From Acidimicrobiia bacterium (GTDB lineage Bacteria; Actinomycetota; Acidimicrobiia; Spongiisociales; UBA11373): DNA of 64,000 nt. Made by a program: the position numbers and the translations under genes. The notes under the pieces were generated by a model, which was given only the letters and a program-made list of their open reading frames with translations, was not told the origin of the DNA and made no database searches. Below, piece by piece: positions 62,650 to 64,000 of this stretch. The first letter of the stretch is position 1. Each line of letters opens with the position of its first letter. The DNA lies in the NCBI GenBank assembly GCA_016215655.1, contig JACRIT010000028.1, positions 1 to 64,000 on the forward strand. Direction: 5' to 3'.

Positions 62650-64000
62650 GTGGCTTCGGAGGATTCGACGGCCAGCGAGCGCAGCGGCGCGTCCGCGCTC
62701 GTCGTGCGAGCTGTCCATCTCATCGCCGCGCTGTTCTTCCTCGCCGGCGTGGCGCTGCTCGCCCATACCGCCGCCCGACTCGTCTGGCCAGGGCTCTCTG
62801 GCAGCGACATGCTCTCGTACGGTCGGGCGTTTCCCGCGGCGATGGGTGCCTTGCTCTTCGGCTGGCTCACGGTGGCGTTCCTCGGCTATGCCTTCGATGC
62901 GGTGCCCCGCTTGGTCGGGGCCCCGCTTGCCTTTCCGCTGATCGCCCTCGGGGTGGTGGCGCTCGTGGCGGCGGGCGCCGCCGCGGGTGTCGGTCTGATC
63001 CTCTTGGGCCACAACGCCGGAGGCCGCTGGCTCGAGTTCCCCCTCGTCGTCGATGGCGCCCTCGTTGCCGGGTATGCCGCCGCGGCGGGATTGTTGGTAC
63101 TCACCGCCCGTCGCGGAGCGCACTCCCGGCTCCCCCTGCCGGCGTGGTATCTCATCGGCGGATCCGTGTGGCTCGTGCTCGGCTACGGCGTCGGCGCAAT
63201 CCCTGGACTGGGTGGATTACCCGCAGAACTCCAGTCGACCTTCACCGGTACGGCCCTCTTCGGACTCTGGGCCGCCTGCGCCGGGCTCGGGGTCGCCTAC
63301 TCGGTGGCTGGTCGGATCCTCGCCGGGGCGACGTTCAACGAACGCCTCGGCCGCATCGGGTTCTGGTCCATGTCCCTCACCTGGGCGTGGACCGCAGGCC
63401 GTCTGCTGCAGAACGGACCCACCAACGACTGGATCGAAACCGTCCCGGTGGTCTTTGGCGCCGGTCTGGTCGTCGCCGTGCTCGCCGTCGCCGCGGACTT
63501 CGCCTCGGCCTTGCGAGGTCGGTGGTCCGAGGTGAAGGCCTCCCCGCCGCTGCAGATGGTGGTGGCCGGGATCGGCTTCCTCGCCCTCGCCGTGACGGCT
63601 GCCTTCATCGCCAGCCTGCGATCGGTGGCGAGCGTGGTCGGATTCACCGCCTGGGAGAGCGGCGTGGAGGCGGCGGCGCTGCTCGGGGCCTTCACGCTCT
63701 TTGCCGTCGGGGGCATCGCCCATGCCGCCTCGACGCGGCGGGGCGGTGCCTGGGGCACCTGGTGGGGGCGGGCGGTGACCTGGCCGATCGTGATCGGCGC
63801 GGTGATCGCCGTGGTCAGCCGCTTCGCCGCCGGATTGCAGCAGGGCCTCTCCTGGCTCGCCGGGGTGCAGACCGGGGCGTTCGAGAATGCCAACGAGGGT
63901 TTCGGGGAATCCCTCGAGCCGCTGCGTGGCCTCGACTTCGTCTACCTCCTCGGCCTGGGTCTGGTCGCCCTCGGGGCGCTCGGGTTCCTGGTGCGGGTCT
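62650..64000 (+). CDS. Heme-copper oxidase subunit I (CcoN)-like membrane protein, 3' end outside the window
   Basis: 450 codons are visible without a stop. At least ten membrane spans are spread along it. GRAFPAAMGALLFGWLTVAFLGYAFDAVPRLVG lines up with the second-helix region of cbb3 oxidase subunit I, where LRPLHT supplies a heme ligand; here no His is present at that place, and few His occur in the spans seen. It may be a structural homologue without heme, or the resemblance may be superficial. Divergence from the bc operon supports a respiratory role. Confidence 0.6.
   Translation, partial: MASEDSTASERSGASALVVRAVHLIAALFFLAGVALLAHTAARLVWPGLSGSDMLSYGRAFPAAMGALLFGWLTVAFLGYAFDAVPRLVGAPLAFPLIALGVVALVAAGAAAGVGLILLGHNAGGRWLEFPLVVDGALVAGYAAAAGLLVLTARRGAHSRLPLPAWYLIGGSVWLVLGYGVGAIPGLGGLPAELQSTFTGTALFGLWAACAGLGVAYSVAGRILAGATFNERLGRIGFWSMSLTWAWTAGRLLQNGPTNDWIETVPVVFGAGLVVAVLAVAADFASALRGRWSEVKASPPLQMVVAGIGFLALAVTAAFIASLRSVASVVGFTAWESGVEAAALLGAFTLFAVGGIAHAASTRRGGAWGTWWGRAVTWPIVIGAVIAVVSRFAAGLQQGLSWLAGVQTGAFENANEGFGESLEPLRGLDFVYLLGLGLVALGALGFLVRV

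Noticed and set aside
1-64000. tRNA or rRNA genes
   Set aside because: No cloverleaf with a GGTTCGANTCC-type T-loop or rRNA core sequence was recognised by eye; a dedicated covariance search was not possible.

Overview
The window is a 64 kb, high-GC chromosomal segment of an aerobic actinobacterium. The lineage call rests on families rather than on any rRNA: a Bpa-type proteasome activator ending in GQYL, an MshA-type glycosyltransferase (mycothiol), a WS/DGAT acyltransferase, an RsiG-like c-di-GMP-type anti-sigma factor, and many genes that start directly downstream of a TANNNT -10 box (leaderless mRNA). An Acidimicrobiia-like or related uncultured lineage is plausible, but this is inference. 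No tRNA, rRNA, transposase, prophage or CRISPR was recognised. Genes are dense, often with ATGA/GTGA stop-start overlaps.

Layout. 0-7 kb: truncated AlkA-like glycosylase, WS/DGAT, S41-like lipoprotein, PQQ-type propeller, PolX. 7-9.2 kb: small glycan operon (pyruvyltransferase with coiled coil, 2OG-Fe oxygenase). 9.4-14.5 kb: NYN-LOTUS protein, DDAH, Bpa, PlsC, photolyase, cyclophilin. 14.8-20.6 kb: acyl-CoA dehydrogenase, YbaK-like protein, AI-2E family exporter, molybdopterin oxidoreductase. 21-25 kb: lipoproteins around an atypical FtsH. 25-28.8 kb: alkylation-repair block (ECF sigma, domain-swapped Ada, AlkA) plus a methyltransferase and a lipoprotein. 28.9-32.6 kb: lysine-rich histone-like protein and B12-dependent ribonucleotide reductase with a convincing NrdR-box pair. 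33-39.3 kb: secreted and lipoprotein genes, Rrf2 regulator, two paralogous cytochrome c lipoproteins. 39.4-43.7 kb: tyrosine catabolism (HPPD, fumarylacetoacetase) with an HMG-CoA-lyase-like gene and a conserved unknown. 43.8-46.9 kb: MaoC, MoaD-membrane fusion, HisC. 47-51.8 kb: M23 hydrolase, RsiG-like protein, asparaginase, GNAT, MshA-like enzyme. 51.8-52.4 kb: a 560-bp non-coding stretch with a DnaA-box-like cluster and a possible structured RNA. 52.4-56.9 kb: acyl-CoA ligase, Clp1-like kinase, SAM hydroxide adenosyltransferase, glutaredoxin-like protein, Rex. 56.9-62.4 kb: seven-gene menaquinol-cytochrome c reductase operon. 62.6 kb to the end: start of a heme-copper-oxidase-subunit-I-like membrane protein.

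The most unusual signal is not a gene. Seventeen intergenic spaces hold arrays that keep a strict 7-bp register while the 7-mer itself differs from place to place (for example GAATTGC, GTTACCC, TCTGGTA, GGCACTA, CTTCCCG, TCCCGAT). Many switch halfway to the reverse-complement unit, still in register, so the whole array can fold as a hairpin. The longest holds 20 consecutive 7-mers (46877-47016). Arrays run into -10 boxes on one side and into stop codons on the other. The nearest thing I know is the heptanucleotide STRR repeats of cyanobacteria; I know of no described actinobacterial counterpart.
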